A stretch of 64,000 nucleotides of DNA from Chitinophagaceae bacterium UBA1931 (GCA_002337125.1 DDFJ01000004.1:434001-498000); one strand, 5' to 3'; positions 1-9,159 are shown, numbered from the stretch's first letter. Numbers and translations: made by a program. The notes: generated by a model not told the origin, from the letters alone.

Positions 1-1192
1 TTACTGCAACAGAATCTTTTTCAGTTAACCCGCTCAGTACCTGGATATGCTGCTTATGTTCAATTCCTGTTTTTACTGTCAGGGGTTTGAATCCACCTGT
101 TGCTTTCAGAAACACAACTTTGTCAAGCCCCAGTGATAAGACTGCATCTTTCGGTAACCAATAAGCGTTTTTTGAGTTTCCAAAAACAGTAGCTTTTACC
201 TGGCTGCCAATCGGGATCATTAACCGGCTGTTATCAAAATACACCCTGGCAGAAATTGTTTTACTGTCCTTCCGGTAAAAAGGCTCAATAAAATCAATTG
301 TTGCCCTGAAATCCTTACCCGGTGCAGTTTCAGGTATTACTCTCACACGGTTTCCTTTTTTTAGCAACGCCTCATTTTCATCATATACATTCAGAATTAC
401 CCATGCTCTTCCAGGATTAAAAACAGTAAAAACGGATTGCCCTTTCTGCACATACATTCCCTCTTTCAAGGAAAGTTCTTCTGTAATTAATGAAAGATCT
501 TTCATCCCTTCCTGCTGCTGGTTCATATTGCTTACTGCCTCATGTATATGACCGTTATAGTTACTGTAAACAGCAATCGTTAAAGAGGGTTTACCTGATT
601 GGATAACTGCCTTCAATTGGCCTGCATCCATTCCAAGCAATAAAAGCTTTTCTTTTGCAGCGTCAATAAGAGAGAGATTACCCGGGTCATTTTTCAACAG
701 GAACAACAGGTTCTGCTGTGCAGTAAGTAACTCCGGGCTGTAAATATCAAATATGCGCTGCCCTTTGCTGATCTTTTGATAACGGTACCGCACATATAAT
801 TTTTCGATTCGCCCTGAAACCCTTGCAGAAATACTTCCAACCTGTCTTGTATCGTAAGCAATATTTCCCAGTGCTTCGATTTCAATTTCTTCATCCCTCT
901 GCTGTATGACAGTTACAGGAATGGAGGATACTACAAATTCGTCTGTGGGTTTCAGTAAAGTATTCAGATCAACATCTGCAACTTTCCTGTTGCCTGTTTC
1001 TTTTTTAACTAACTGCATTCCGCAAATGGGGCAGTTACCGGGTTTTTCCCTGATAATTTCAGGATGCATCGGGCAGGTATATAACGTAGTTTCTGATTCA
1101 TTTTTATGTGATTCAGAATGTTTATTTTTTGAATCATTGCAAGATAAAATCAGAACTGCTGCTGCCAGTAAAATAAAACTTATTCGCTTCAT
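1..1192 (-). CDS. cusB: CusB-type efflux RND periplasmic adaptor, 3'-truncated by window edge
   Basis: Membrane-fusion protein that would link the inner-membrane RND pump to the outer-membrane channel and may hand copper(I)/silver(I) to the pump. The start is the ATG at 1192, giving a hydrophobic leader and a plausible lipobox ending LILSC (Cys18). A heavy-metal-binding domain follows at residues 38-62, with Cys40-Pro-Met-His43 and Cys54-Pro-Ile-Cys57-Gly-Met59. After it come typical adaptor stretches (for example RVSGRIEKLYVRY, then barrel sequence). The frame stays open to base 2, so the C-terminus lies outside the window. It is the last visible gene of the minus-strand metal cluster, 12 bp after the multicopper oxidase. 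Cus-type family membership is clear; the exact metal is inferred from the neighbours. Confidence 0.9.
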   Translation of the reverse strand, partial: MKRISFILLAAAVLILSCNDSKNKHSESHKNESETTLYTCPMHPEIIREKPGNCPICGMQLVKKETGNRKVADVDLNTLLKPTDEFVVSSIPVTVIQQRDEEIEIEALGNIAYDTRQVGSISARVSGRIEKLYVRYRYQKISKGQRIFDIYSPELLTAQQNLLFLLKNDPGNLSLIDAAKEKLLLLGMDAGQLKAVIQSGKPSLTIAVYSNYNGHIHEAVSNMNQQQEGMKDLSLITEELSLKEGMYVQKGQSVFTVFNPGRAWVILNVYDENEALLKKGNRVRVIPETAPGKDFRATIDFIEPFYRKDSKTISARVYFDNSRLMIPIGSQVKATVFGNSKNAYWLPKDAVLSLGLDKVVFLKATGGFKPLTVKTGIEHKQHIQVLSGLTEKDSVAV

Positions 1193-1204
1193 ATTGTTAT
1201 TTGC

Positions 1205-2695
1205 TTAGCTTATTTGATATTGTAACATCATTCCATCATCTTCGTGTTCAAGGTTATGGCAGTGTAGAACAAACTTGCCCGCATTACCTGCAAACGGAAC
1301 AATCATCTTCACTTTCTCTCCCGGTAATACCAAAACTGTATCTTTCCATCCACTTTCTGCTGCGGTTAATTGTCCACGGCCACCTGTACGTTCCAGCAAC
1401 TGAAAATGCACCGCATGTAAGTGAATAGGATGGGGCTCCTGCCCGTTTGTATTATCAAACACCCAAAGTTCAGTTGTGTTGGCAGAAACAGTTTCATCAA
1501 TCCTGTTTTTATCGTAAGTCTTACCATTGATTTTATGTAAGCCAGTCATTCCGCTGCCGCTCATTTGCATTTCGTTGATAACAAAATTCCTTGTCGTTGT
1601 TACTGCTGATGTTGAAATGGAATTGACAGATGCTAAAGTTGTGGGTACAGAAAACCGGTCGTTGACGATATTCTTAATTTTAAACCTGAGAATTTTAAAT
1701 TTCTGTTTACCCTGTACACTTCCTGCATTACTGAACTGCCTGCTTTCTAAATAAACATCTGAACCTTCAGTAAGTCCGGAAAAATTTACCAGCACATCCA
1801 ATCGCTCACCGGGAGAAATTAAAATTGACTTTACGGCTGCCGGACTTTTAAGCAAACCTCCGTCGTTACCAATAATCAACAAGTCTGCATTATTGCTGAA
1901 CGCAAGATTATAAATACGGGCATTAGAACCATTTAAAATTCTTAAACGATAATAAGCAGTTGCCACTTCAGTAAACGGTGAAGCAACACCATTTACAATA
2001 ACTGTTTCTCCCATATATCCTGTCATCACATCCATCATTGAGGGGTTGTAATCAATACCTGAACCCGTAAAACGTTTGTCCTGTATTACAAGTGGTATCT
2101 CAGCATTTCCGGAAGGAAGATTCAATAATGCTTCTTCTGAATTGTTGACAATGAACAACCCTGCAAGTCCAAGAAATGCCTGCCTTGCAGTAGCTCCATC
2201 CGGGTGCGGATGATACCAGTTTAAGCCCGCACGTTGGTTAATTGTAAACTGGTAATTAAAACTCCCGTTTGCCTCAATTGTTGATTCAGGATGCCCATCC
2301 ATTTCTGCAGGAATTTTTAATCCATGCCAGTGTATATTACTTTTTTCAGAAAGCTTATTTCTGAAATTTATATTCACTGAAGCACCCTCATTTACCCGGA
2401 TGGTTGGTCCTAAAATGGCATTCGGCTGATAACCCAATACAGAACTGCTTACACCCTTGATATCAGCAGTGGTTGGTTGTGCAGTTAATGTAGTAAAACC
2501 TGGAACTTCATTGGGTATTGGCAGCAACCTGTTGAAATTACCTTCTGCAACCTGAACAGCTTGGCCCTGCATATTCATACCGCCATTCATCATGCCTCCT
2601 TTATTGCAGGATGAGATAAAAGATAAGATTGAAGCACCCGCAAAAACAGAACCTGCACCAATGCCTGAAACCTTTAAGAATTCTTTTCTGTTCAT
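1205..2695 (-). CDS. Multicopper oxidase, CueO/CopA-like, probable lipoprotein
   Basis: Periplasmic or membrane-anchored oxidase expected to oxidise Cu(I), or another small reductant, with O2. The 496-aa protein starts with a Tat-like MNRKEF leader and hydrophobic stretch ending in SFISSC (Cys30), so lipid anchoring is possible. A Met-rich patch (GGMMNGGMNM) follows. All four copper-ligand motifs are visible: HWHG (His122, His124), HPHP (His162, His164), HPIHLH near residue 423, and HCHNLEH with downstream Met (His478, Cys479, His480, His484, Met489). The type 1 and trinuclear sites therefore look complete. It sits between the TolC-type gene (11 bp) and the CusB gene (9-12 bp), which supports a copper detoxification role. 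A laccase or bilirubin-oxidase-like substrate cannot be excluded from sequence alone. Confidence 0.93.
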   Translation of the reverse strand: MNRKEFLKVSGIGAGSVFAGASILSFISSCNKGGMMNGGMNMQGQAVQVAEGNFNRLLPIPNEVPGFTTLTAQPTTADIKGVSSSVLGYQPNAILGPTIRVNEGASVNINFRNKLSEKSNIHWHGLKIPAEMDGHPESTIEANGSFNYQFTINQRAGLNWYHPHPDGATARQAFLGLAGLFIVNNSEEALLNLPSGNAEIPLVIQDKRFTGSGIDYNPSMMDVMTGYMGETVIVNGVASPFTEVATAYYRLRILNGSNARIYNLAFSNNADLLIIGNDGGLLKSPAAVKSILISPGERLDVLVNFSGLTEGSDVYLESRQFSNAGSVQGKQKFKILRFKIKNIVNDRFSVPTTLASVNSISTSAVTTTRNFVINEMQMSGSGMTGLHKINGKTYDKNRIDETVSANTTELWVFDNTNGQEPHPIHLHAVHFQLLERTGGRGQLTAAESGWKDTVLVLPGEKVKMIVPFAGNAGKFVLHCHNLEHEDDGMMLQYQIS

Positions 2696-2706
2696 AAAAA
2701 ATGAGT

Positions 2707-3957
2707 TTATTTTTTTTCAATTAACCGTTCAATTGTTACCTGCAACTGCAAGGCAGTATTGATTAATTCAATCTGTTCAAGCTGTTTCATATTCAATGTT
2801 TCCCATGCATCATACAGCATAAAAAGCTCTTCCGTATTCTGTTCATAAGCCAGTTGCATGGCTTTGTAATTATTCCGCAGGGCGGGAATAATGGTTTCTT
2901 CATATAGCCTGATCTGTTTTTTCTTCAGTTCAAATTCATTGCGCATACCATAGGCCATTCCGCTGTATTCATTAGCCATCATTTCTTTTTGTGACTGAAG
3001 GGTATTCACTTTCCAGTTCAGGCTTTCAATATTGGCCTTGTTCATTTTCGACGACCACCTTGCCAACGGTATTTTCATCATTCCCATAATTGTGTACTGT
3101 AGTGGTTGTCCGCCAAACCCAAACGAGTGATCATACTTTATTCCAAATTGCGGTTTCAGAGCAGCACGTTCGGTTTCCTGTTTTAAACGGGTCAGTGTAA
3201 TTTCTTTGTCAAGCGATTTCATATCACTGCGGCTGTTATAAAACAAGGTACCGTCGAACACAAGCGCTGTATAATCAGCCAGGCGATACGTTGTATCAAT
3301 ATCAAAATCAATCATCGCATTACGGCCCATCAGTGCATTGAGCCTGATTCGTCTTTGCTGTATTTCATTTTCATACATCAACTGCATATTCTTTACATCG
3401 CCCAATGCGGCCTTTGCTTTATAGTAAGCGCTTATTTTTTCCAGCCCGTTTTTATACCTGATCTCAGCATTCTTAATCATGAATGATAAGATCTTCTCAT
3501 TTTCACTGAGCACTGCCAGCTTCTTTTCAAGAATGATCCATTCATAATAAAATTGTTTCGCATCATGCACAAGATCGTTCAGTGTTGCATTCTTTTTTTC
3601 CTTTTCAACCGATGACATTGCTTTCATATAATTCTCATCAGCATCCAGTTTTTTCCTGTTAGGAATCATCTGTTCACCCGAAAGCATTATGGAACCCATT
3701 CCCGGTTCATTACCATCCCTGCTCCACAACCGTGGATTATAGGGTGTCATAAACTGGCCAAAACCTACCTGTGGAGGCATCCAGCTGCGGGCTCCTTTTG
3801 CAGCCTCATCCATTGAACGGATTTCATTTTCATACATCTTCACTACAGGGTGCGATGTTCTGATTGTGGTAATCACTTCTTCCAGTGTGAGACGTTGTGC
3901 ATGCAGCTTTACTGTGAGAAACAAAAGGGCAACTGCAAAAAATATGTTTTTTTTCAT
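2707..3957 (-). CDS. TolC/CusC-type outer-membrane efflux protein
   Basis: Outer-membrane channel component of the metal RND system. I choose the ATG at 3957 because it begins a clean signal peptide (MKKNIFFAVALLFLTVKLHAQ); the reading frame is open further upstream to 4002, but that would put a charged leader before the signal and overlap cusA. The mature protein, about 395 residues, is mostly alpha-helical with heptad-like stretches (NEKILSFMIKNAEIRYKNG; YEQNTEELFMLYDAWETL), as in the periplasmic barrel of TolC proteins. It is on the short side for the family. Only 10 bp separate it from the upstream cusA C-terminal ORF, so it is cotranscribed. Assignment to the outer-membrane efflux family is good; CusC is inferred from position. 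Confidence 0.88.
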   Translation of the reverse strand: MKKNIFFAVALLFLTVKLHAQRLTLEEVITTIRTSHPVVKMYENEIRSMDEAAKGARSWMPPQVGFGQFMTPYNPRLWSRDGNEPGMGSIMLSGEQMIPNRKKLDADENYMKAMSSVEKEKKNATLNDLVHDAKQFYYEWIILEKKLAVLSENEKILSFMIKNAEIRYKNGLEKISAYYKAKAALGDVKNMQLMYENEIQQRRIRLNALMGRNAMIDFDIDTTYRLADYTALVFDGTLFYNSRSDMKSLDKEITLTRLKQETERAALKPQFGIKYDHSFGFGGQPLQYTIMGMMKIPLARWSSKMNKANIESLNWKVNTLQSQKEMMANEYSGMAYGMRNEFELKKKQIRLYEETIIPALRNNYKAMQLAYEQNTEELFMLYDAWETLNMKQLEQIELINTALQLQVTIERLIEKK

Positions 3958-3967
3958 TTGCATCAGT

Positions 3968-5923
3968 TTAATGATCAGCATCAAGTACTTCAATTTTTCC
4001 ATGCTTTTTTAATTCGTATTCTTTTGTCATCAGGAAAATAATGGGGGTTACTAAAAGAATATGGATGGCCGAAGTAAACACGCCTCCAATCATGGGCAGT
4101 ACAATTGGTTTCATCACATCACTGCCCACACCACTGCTCCATAAAATAGGAACAAGCCCAAACAGCGATACTGCAACTGTCATAATTTTTGGACGCAATC
4201 GTTTGGCAGCACCTGCAATCACCGATTCTTTTAAATCATTCACCGTAATGAGTTCCCTCGAATTTCCTTTTTGTGCAACAAGCTGCTGCATTGCATCGTT
4301 AAGATAAATCACCATCACAATCCCCGTTTCAACAGCAAGTCCAAACAAAGCAATAAAACCAACAGCAACAGCAACCGAAAGATTAACACCCCAGATCGAA
4401 ATCATATATGCTCCCCCTATCAATGCAAACGGAATACTGATCAGGCTGAAGAAGGCTTCTCTTGCAGAATGAAAAGCAAAGTACATGGAGAGAAAAATGA
4501 TGAGCAATACAACCGGCAAAATCATCTTTAATGTTTTTTCACCACGTATCAGGTTTTCATACTGGCCGCTCCACTCCAGGAAATATCCTTTCGGAAGTTT
4601 CACGATCATTTCATCGAGCCGCTTTTGTGCTTCCTGTACGGTGCTTCCAAGATCTCTTTCACGTACATTAAATAACACAGTACCACGCAGCATGGCGTTT
4701 TCTGAATTAATCATGGGAGGCCCGTCACTCAGTTGTATATCTGCAACAGCTTCTAATGGAATGGGGCCGTAATTCATTGTTTGTACCTGCAGTCTTTTCA
4801 GCGCAGGCAAATTGTTTCTAAAATCCTGTCCATATCGTGCATTTACCGAAAACCGTTGACGTCCTTCAATGGTGGTTGTCAGTTTCATTCCACCTAATGC
4901 ACTTTCAACAACTGTGTTTACATCATCCACACTTAAACCATACCGGCCTATTTCTTCCCGCTTAACCGTAATGTCAATATATTTTCCGCCGGTAATCGGC
5001 TCTACATACAAATCCTTCACACCATCAATCCCTTCCAGTTGTTTTTTGATCTTTTGTGCAAAAACATAAATACTGTCAAGATTCTGCCCGTAAACCTTTA
5101 CGCCAACATCGGTTCTGATACCGGTTGAAAGCATGTTAATGCGGTTAATAATAGGTTGAGTCCAGCCATTGGTTATACCGGGTATCTGAAGTTTGGAATT
5201 GAGTTCATTGATAATCCCATCTTTGGTCATTCCTTTTCTCCATTCATTTTTCGGTTTTAAAAGAATGATCGTTTCAATCATGCTGATAGGAGAATTATCA
5301 GTAGCTGTATTCGCTCTTCCGGCTTTACCTAAAACATGTGCCACTTCCGGTACTGTACGGATTATTTTATCCTGCACCTGCAGTAAACGTTTGGCTTCCG
5401 AGTTTGAAACATCAGGCAACGTTACTGGCATAAACAATAACGAACCCTCATCAAGAGGTGGCATAAACTCCCTTCCAAGATTCATCACCAGCGGTACACT
5501 TACAAGCAACGCCAGTATGTTAATCCCAATCACTGTCTTTCTCCATTTAATACAGGCCCTGATGATTGGCTCATAAATCCGCTCCAGTATACGGTTAACA
5601 GGATTGGCCTTTTCATTTCTGAACCGCCCTTTCATAAAGAAGGAAATCAGAACAGGTGCAAGTGTTACAACCAGCACAGCATCCACAATCATAATAAACG
5701 TCTTGGTGTATGCCAGCGGATGAAACAATTTTCCCTCCTGACCCGTCAGTAAAAAAACAGGCAGAAATGAAGTGATGATGATGATGGTGGAAAAGAAAAC
5801 ACCCCTCGACACCTGTTTGCAGGAGCGTTCAATAATACCCATGCGCTCAAGCTCGGGTATTTGATAATAATCAGAACCCTTTTCCCGGCTCTTACGTTTA
5901 AATATATGCTTGATCCATTGCAT
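3968..5923 (-). CDS. cusA: CusA-type heavy-metal RND pump, C-terminal part of a split gene
   Basis: This 651-aa ORF matches the part of CusA-type pumps from the cytosolic loop after TM4 to the C-terminus: TM5 onward (RGVFFSTIIIITSFLPVFLL, then GQEGKLFHPLAYTKT), the second periplasmic porter segment (MPPLDEGSLLFMP, NRINMLSTGIRTDVGVKVYG) and the last transmembrane group (IWGVNLSVAVAVGFIALFGL). It lacks TM1-TM4 and the first porter domain, which are encoded by the upstream ORF at 6034-7314 in another frame. The first 26 residues (MQWIKHIFKRK...) are basic and have no counterpart that I recognise in E. coli CusA. The frame is open upstream of the ATG to 6022, so the coding signal may begin earlier. 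It is either a two-polypeptide pump or a disrupted gene; see findings. Confidence 0.85.
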   Translation of the reverse strand: MQWIKHIFKRKSREKGSDYYQIPELERMGIIERSCKQVSRGVFFSTIIIITSFLPVFLLTGQEGKLFHPLAYTKTFIMIVDAVLVVTLAPVLISFFMKGRFRNEKANPVNRILERIYEPIIRACIKWRKTVIGINILALLVSVPLVMNLGREFMPPLDEGSLLFMPVTLPDVSNSEAKRLLQVQDKIIRTVPEVAHVLGKAGRANTATDNSPISMIETIILLKPKNEWRKGMTKDGIINELNSKLQIPGITNGWTQPIINRINMLSTGIRTDVGVKVYGQNLDSIYVFAQKIKKQLEGIDGVKDLYVEPITGGKYIDITVKREEIGRYGLSVDDVNTVVESALGGMKLTTTIEGRQRFSVNARYGQDFRNNLPALKRLQVQTMNYGPIPLEAVADIQLSDGPPMINSENAMLRGTVLFNVRERDLGSTVQEAQKRLDEMIVKLPKGYFLEWSGQYENLIRGEKTLKMILPVVLLIIFLSMYFAFHSAREAFFSLISIPFALIGGAYMISIWGVNLSVAVAVGFIALFGLAVETGIVMVIYLNDAMQQLVAQKGNSRELITVNDLKESVIAGAAKRLRPKIMTVAVSLFGLVPILWSSGVGSDVMKPIVLPMIGGVFTSAIHILLVTPIIFLMTKEYELKKHGKIEVLDADH

Positions 5924-6033
5924 GTGTTTCTTTTTTAGTGCGCCGCTTTGCGGCTGGTTTTGTTTGTCATATAGTATGTCCAGATAATCATCACCGGTTG
6001 ATATGCGTTGCTTATGGGCATTTCATTACTGCT
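5924..6033 (-). other. Spacer between the two cusA ORFs, with hairpin and 28-codon mini-ORF
   Basis: This 110-bp stretch joins the split cusA ORFs. In the N-half frame the TAA at 6034-6036 is followed by an in-frame ATG at 6021 that opens a 28-codon ORF ending at 5935. In the C-half frame the sequence is open from 6022 to the ATG at 5923, with a TGA at 6023-6025. Because the N-half stop lies upstream of that TGA, no single frameshift joins the two frames. A small GC hairpin GCCGC-TTT-GCGGC lies at 5942-5954 in otherwise AT-rich DNA. Confidence 0.6.
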
Positions 6034-7314
6034 TTATTTTCCGGGTTCATGTTTAGCCTGCCAGTCGGCAAGATTCCTGTATGAGTTTTCAGCCATGATG
6101 ATCCCGTTATCAACGATCACACCAATAGCTAATGCAATTCCTGTCAGCGACATGATGTTCGACGACAGTCCGAATGCATTGAGTAATATAAAACTGATAG
6201 CCACCGTAATTGGTATCTGTATAATAATGCTTAAAGCACTCCTCCAGTGAAACAGAAAAACGATCACAATAAGCGATACGGCAAGCATTTCCTCAAGAAG
6301 CTTTCCTTTAATATTGTCAATAGCTGCTTCAATTAATGTGCTCCTGTCATACGATGTTTTAAATGTTACTCCTGCCGGCAATCCCTTTTCCACTTCCTTC
6401 ATTTTCGCTTTTACAGCATCAATTACTTTGCTGGCATTTTCTCCGTAACGCATAACAACGATTCCTCCTACCACCTCTCCCTTTCCATCCATATCAAAAA
6501 TGCCCAGCCGCAAATCACCACCCATCTGCACACTCCCGATATCTTTTACACGCACCGGTATGCCATTGTAATTGGTTAAGGCTATATTTTCCACATCCTC
6601 CTTACTCTTGATATAACCCAACCCCCTGATGATATACGACATCTCAGACATTTCAAACTTTCTTCCTCCAACATCATTATTATTCGCTTTCACTTTGTTC
6701 ATCACATCCATCAGCGAAATGTTATAGAACTGCAGTTTAACCGGGTCAACCACTAATTGATATTGCTTTTCAAAACCTCCAAACGATGCTACTTCTGCCA
6801 CACCAGGAACAGTCTGCAGGGCAAACTTGATATACCAGTCCTGCAAGGCCCGTTGTTCGCCCAAATCCATACGAGGTGCATCAAGATGATACCAGAAAAT
6901 ATGACCAACACCGGTGCCATCAGGCCCCAGCGTTGGGGTTACACCCTGCGGCAGTAAACGCTGGGCATAATTCAACCTTTCCAGCACTCTTGTTCTTGCC
7001 CAGTAGATATCGGTATTATCTTCAAAAATCACATACACAAAACTCATCCCGAACATCGATGATCCACGTACGTTTTTAATTTTGGGTATACCCTGCAGGT
7101 TACTCACCAAAGGATAGGTTACCTGGTCCTCAATAACCTGCGGACTTCGTCCCATCCATTCGGTAAATACGATCACCTGGTTTTCACTTAAATCAGGAAT
7201 CGCATCAATCGGGTTTTCCTTTACGGAGTAAATACCCCACGCAAACAGGCCCCCAGCTATCAGCAGTACAATCAGCCGGTTACGTAAGGCCAGTTCAATT
7301 AATTTTTGAACCAT
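6034..7314 (-). CDS. cusA: CusA-type heavy-metal RND pump, N-terminal part of a split gene
   Basis: This 426-aa ORF covers TM1 (LRNRLIVLLIAGGLFAWGIY), the first porter domain (TEWMGRSPQVIEDQVTYPL; GTGVGHIFWY), TM2-TM3 and TM4 with the proton-relay aspartate (GVIVDNGIIMAENSYRNL). It stops just after TM4 at HEPGK, in the cytosolic loop. The companion C-terminal ORF starts 110 bp downstream in a different frame. Together the two encode about 1,077 residues, close to the roughly 1,050 of intact CusA pumps plus an expanded loop. It lies 17 bp after the DUF3347 gene and belongs to the same minus-strand operon. Both halves lack internal stops, so any split is recent, functional or a sequence artefact. 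Confidence 0.87.
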   Translation of the reverse strand: MVQKLIELALRNRLIVLLIAGGLFAWGIYSVKENPIDAIPDLSENQVIVFTEWMGRSPQVIEDQVTYPLVSNLQGIPKIKNVRGSSMFGMSFVYVIFEDNTDIYWARTRVLERLNYAQRLLPQGVTPTLGPDGTGVGHIFWYHLDAPRMDLGEQRALQDWYIKFALQTVPGVAEVASFGGFEKQYQLVVDPVKLQFYNISLMDVMNKVKANNNDVGGRKFEMSEMSYIIRGLGYIKSKEDVENIALTNYNGIPVRVKDIGSVQMGGDLRLGIFDMDGKGEVVGGIVVMRYGENASKVIDAVKAKMKEVEKGLPAGVTFKTSYDRSTLIEAAIDNIKGKLLEEMLAVSLIVIVFLFHWRSALSIIIQIPITVAISFILLNAFGLSSNIMSLTGIALAIGVIVDNGIIMAENSYRNLADWQAKHEPGK

Positions 7315-7331
7315 GTTGTTGATTTAAAGCT

Positions 7332-7964
7332 TTATTGAATAATCTCTTTCACCGTTCCGCAGGTTGGCATCTTTGATCCGAAATAAGGGTTCTTAACTTC
7401 TTTCACTTCACTGATCCAGTTGGCGCCCTGATTATCTTTTGCCATTGGGCAATGATCATAATACAAAGCCCTGCCACCGCCAAATGCCTTTACTAAAGTA
7501 TAAAGATCGTCACTAAGTGAAGCAAAATGCGAACGCTGATGTTCAATCTTATCTTCATTCTTGCTGATGTGTTCCGCATCTTCTTTCATTCCTTCTTCAG
7601 CTTCATCATACACTTTCTTTTGCTCAGCTGTAAACCCCGACTTGTCGAGTTTTTTTATGGCAAGGAACATGGCCGCACCACCACGGGCTGCTTCTTTAGC
7701 ATCATCATTTGCTAGCGCATTTTTAATATGCAGGTAATGCTCCACAATTTCTTTCAATGAAGTTGTGATCAGTGGATCAATATTTGTAAAAGTAACAGCC
7801 GTCTTTTTTATACTGGTATCTTCAGCAGTTGCTGTACCCGCAGCAACAGTATCACTTTCCATCTTACTCATATCATGTCCCTCATGCTGGCTTGTATTAT
7901 TTGATCCGCACGAAGAAAAAAAGATGGCACTGATACCGATAAGTGAAACAAAAATTGCTTTCAT
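7332..7964 (-). CDS. DUF3347 domain lipoprotein of the metal cluster
   Basis: A 210-aa exported protein: signal sequence ending IFFSSC (Cys19), a His/Met-rich linker (HEGHDMSKM), then an alpha-helical DUF3347 domain. The C-terminal signature ALYYDHCPMAKDNQGANW followed by NPYFGSKMPTCGTVKE is typical of DUF3347 proteins, which recur beside Cus-type pumps and copper proteins in Bacteroidota. The paired Cys/His/Met residues suggest soft-metal binding in the periplasm, but the molecular role of the family is not established as far as I know. It sits between the triple metal-binding-domain protein (24 bp) and cusA (17 bp), consistent with a periplasmic chaperone or adaptor module of the pump. Confidence 0.85.
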   Translation of the reverse strand: MKAIFVSLIGISAIFFSSCGSNNTSQHEGHDMSKMESDTVAAGTATAEDTSIKKTAVTFTNIDPLITTSLKEIVEHYLHIKNALANDDAKEAARGGAAMFLAIKKLDKSGFTAEQKKVYDEAEEGMKEDAEHISKNEDKIEHQRSHFASLSDDLYTLVKAFGGGRALYYDHCPMAKDNQGANWISEVKEVKNPYFGSKMPTCGTVKEIIQ

Positions 7965-7988
7965 TGTTTTTCTTTTTTAGATGATTGT

Positions 7989-8414
7989 TTAATTTTTCTT
8001 TTTCTGTTCAACGAGTTCCATGCCGCATTTGGGGCATTTACCGGCTTTATCGCTCACTACATCCCTGTGCATCGGGCAATAATAGCCCACTTTCATTTTT
8101 TCTTTTGGAGAAAGAGATAAACTCATACCGCATTTTGAACATGTACCGGGTTTATCACTTACAACATCTGTATGCATCGGGCAGGAATATTGATTGGCTG
8201 CCTGCATCTTCATAGCCTCCTTTGTTGTAAGATTCAGTTTCATACCACATACAGGGCAATTACCGGGTTGCTTCATCGCCACAGTATCATGTACAGCACA
8301 GGTATATATTTTAGCATGTTGCACAGTGTCTTTTACATTTCTTTTTGATTGAGCAAATACATTTAACGATAAGATGGTTAAAACTGCCATCATCAGTACT
8401 TTAATTGATTTCAT
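7989..8414 (-). CDS. Secreted protein with three heavy-metal-binding domains
   Basis: A 141-aa protein: signal peptide (MKSIKVLMMAVLTILSLNVFAQ) followed by three tandem copies of the short heavy-metal-binding domain also seen at the N-terminus of the CusB-type protein. Copies two and three read YxCPMHxDVVSDKxGxCxKCGM; copy one is divergent (YTCAVHDTVAMKQPGNCPVCGM), with Ala-Val in place of Pro-Met before the His. The Cys-x-x-His and Cys-x-x-Cys-Gly-Met pairs are likely metal ligands, so the protein would act as a periplasmic metal sponge or carrier. It is preceded by 96 bp containing a hairpin and followed 24 bp later by DUF3347. Confidence 0.85.
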   Translation of the reverse strand: MKSIKVLMMAVLTILSLNVFAQSKRNVKDTVQHAKIYTCAVHDTVAMKQPGNCPVCGMKLNLTTKEAMKMQAANQYSCPMHTDVVSDKPGTCSKCGMSLSLSPKEKMKVGYYCPMHRDVVSDKAGKCPKCGMELVEQKKKN

Positions 8415-8466
8415 TGTAAATTATTTATTGATTATAAAGAAAGGGTTGGCATATACAAATGCCGTA

Positions 8467-8491
8467 AGCCCGACAATTTGATTGTCCGGCT
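8467..8491. other. Intercistronic hairpin
   Basis: Inverted repeat AGCC-C-GACAAT / ATTGTC-C-GGCT with a TTG loop and one C/C mismatch, between the HYC_CC_PP gene and the triple metal-binding-domain gene. There is no T-tract on either side, so it is not a classic intrinsic terminator; an RNA-processing or attenuation hairpin is possible but unproven. Confidence 0.45.
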
Positions 8492-8510
8492 CAATAACTG
8501 AAGCAGTAAA

Positions 8511-8903
8511 TTAAATCAGGAAAGTTCGTTTGAAAAGATAGACTGGTGGCTGCGAATCAGCCGGAGGTGCATTGGTAACAGGGTACTCAACTGAAAGTGA
8601 GGAGTAAGCAGGAACCTGTTCTGTTAAATAAAAAGATGGTAATTCAGCGGCAATAAAATGAGTAAGCTGAATGATGTTTTCTGTCGATTGCTGATCCGAA
8701 CTGTTCTTTATAAACTTATGTTCATCCTTACAGCAACCTTTGCCATCCTTTTTGGCCATTCCGCATTTATCACATGTTTTCGATTCCTTATGAACCAAAC
8801 CCCAATCAGAAAGCTTGCCCATGCAATAATGAAAATGCATTGTTGCTCCTGTTGTTGTAAGGATGTAAACAAGGGATAATATGAGAATAGCAGATTTTTT
8901 CAT
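8511..8903 (-). CDS. HYC_CC_PP family protein
   Basis: A 130-aa protein with an N-terminal hydrophobic segment and the three short motifs that give the family its name: HYC (HFHYCMGKL), CC (GKGCCKDEHK) and PP (NAPPADSQPP). Further Cys pairs (TCDKCGM) suggest metal coordination. Such proteins are found in Bacteroidota next to copper and other metal-resistance genes; no biochemical function is established to my knowledge. It is the first gene of the minus-strand cluster, with a -7-like box at 8916-8923, so it probably leads the operon. Confidence 0.8.
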   Translation of the reverse strand: MKKSAILILSLVYILTTTGATMHFHYCMGKLSDWGLVHKESKTCDKCGMAKKDGKGCCKDEHKFIKNSSDQQSTENIIQLTHFIAAELPSFYLTEQVPAYSSLSVEYPVTNAPPADSQPPVYLFKRTFLI

Positions 8904-8915
8904 CGCCTTTCAACA

Positions 8916-8923
8916 CAAAAGTA
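8916..8923 (-). promoter_or_regulatory. Candidate -7 box for the metal cluster
   Basis: On the minus strand this reads TACTTTTG, an exact match to the Bacteroidota TAnnTTTG consensus, 13 bp before the ATG at 8903. No convincing -33 TTTG is present at the usual spacing. Confidence 0.45.
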
Positions 8924-9093
8924 GAATTTATTTCTGCAAGTGGAGTTATAAAATTTTGAAAAAGGTTTATACCATTATGTAGTTCATACATAAAAATCAG
9001 ACATCCTGATAAATGTAAATCACTGCTGCATCAATAAAGCATAAACATCACAGCACAAGATTACACCTCACAAAAAGGGAATAAAAATCAAAA

Positions 9094-9149
9094 GGCCGTT
9101 TTGGCCATCTTGGCCGCATCAGGCCGTATTGGTACATTTTGGCCCAAAA
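9094..9149. repeat. Degenerate 9-10 bp GGCC-phased repeat
   Basis: About six consecutive units begin with GG or GGCC at 9094, 9103, 9112, 9122, 9131 and 9141 (GGCCGTTTT, GGCCATCTT, GGCCGCATCA, GGCCGTATT, GGTACATTTT, then GGCCCAAAA). Spacing is 9-10 bp, close to one helical turn. Confidence 0.6.
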
Positions 9150-9159
9150 GGGCTTACTT

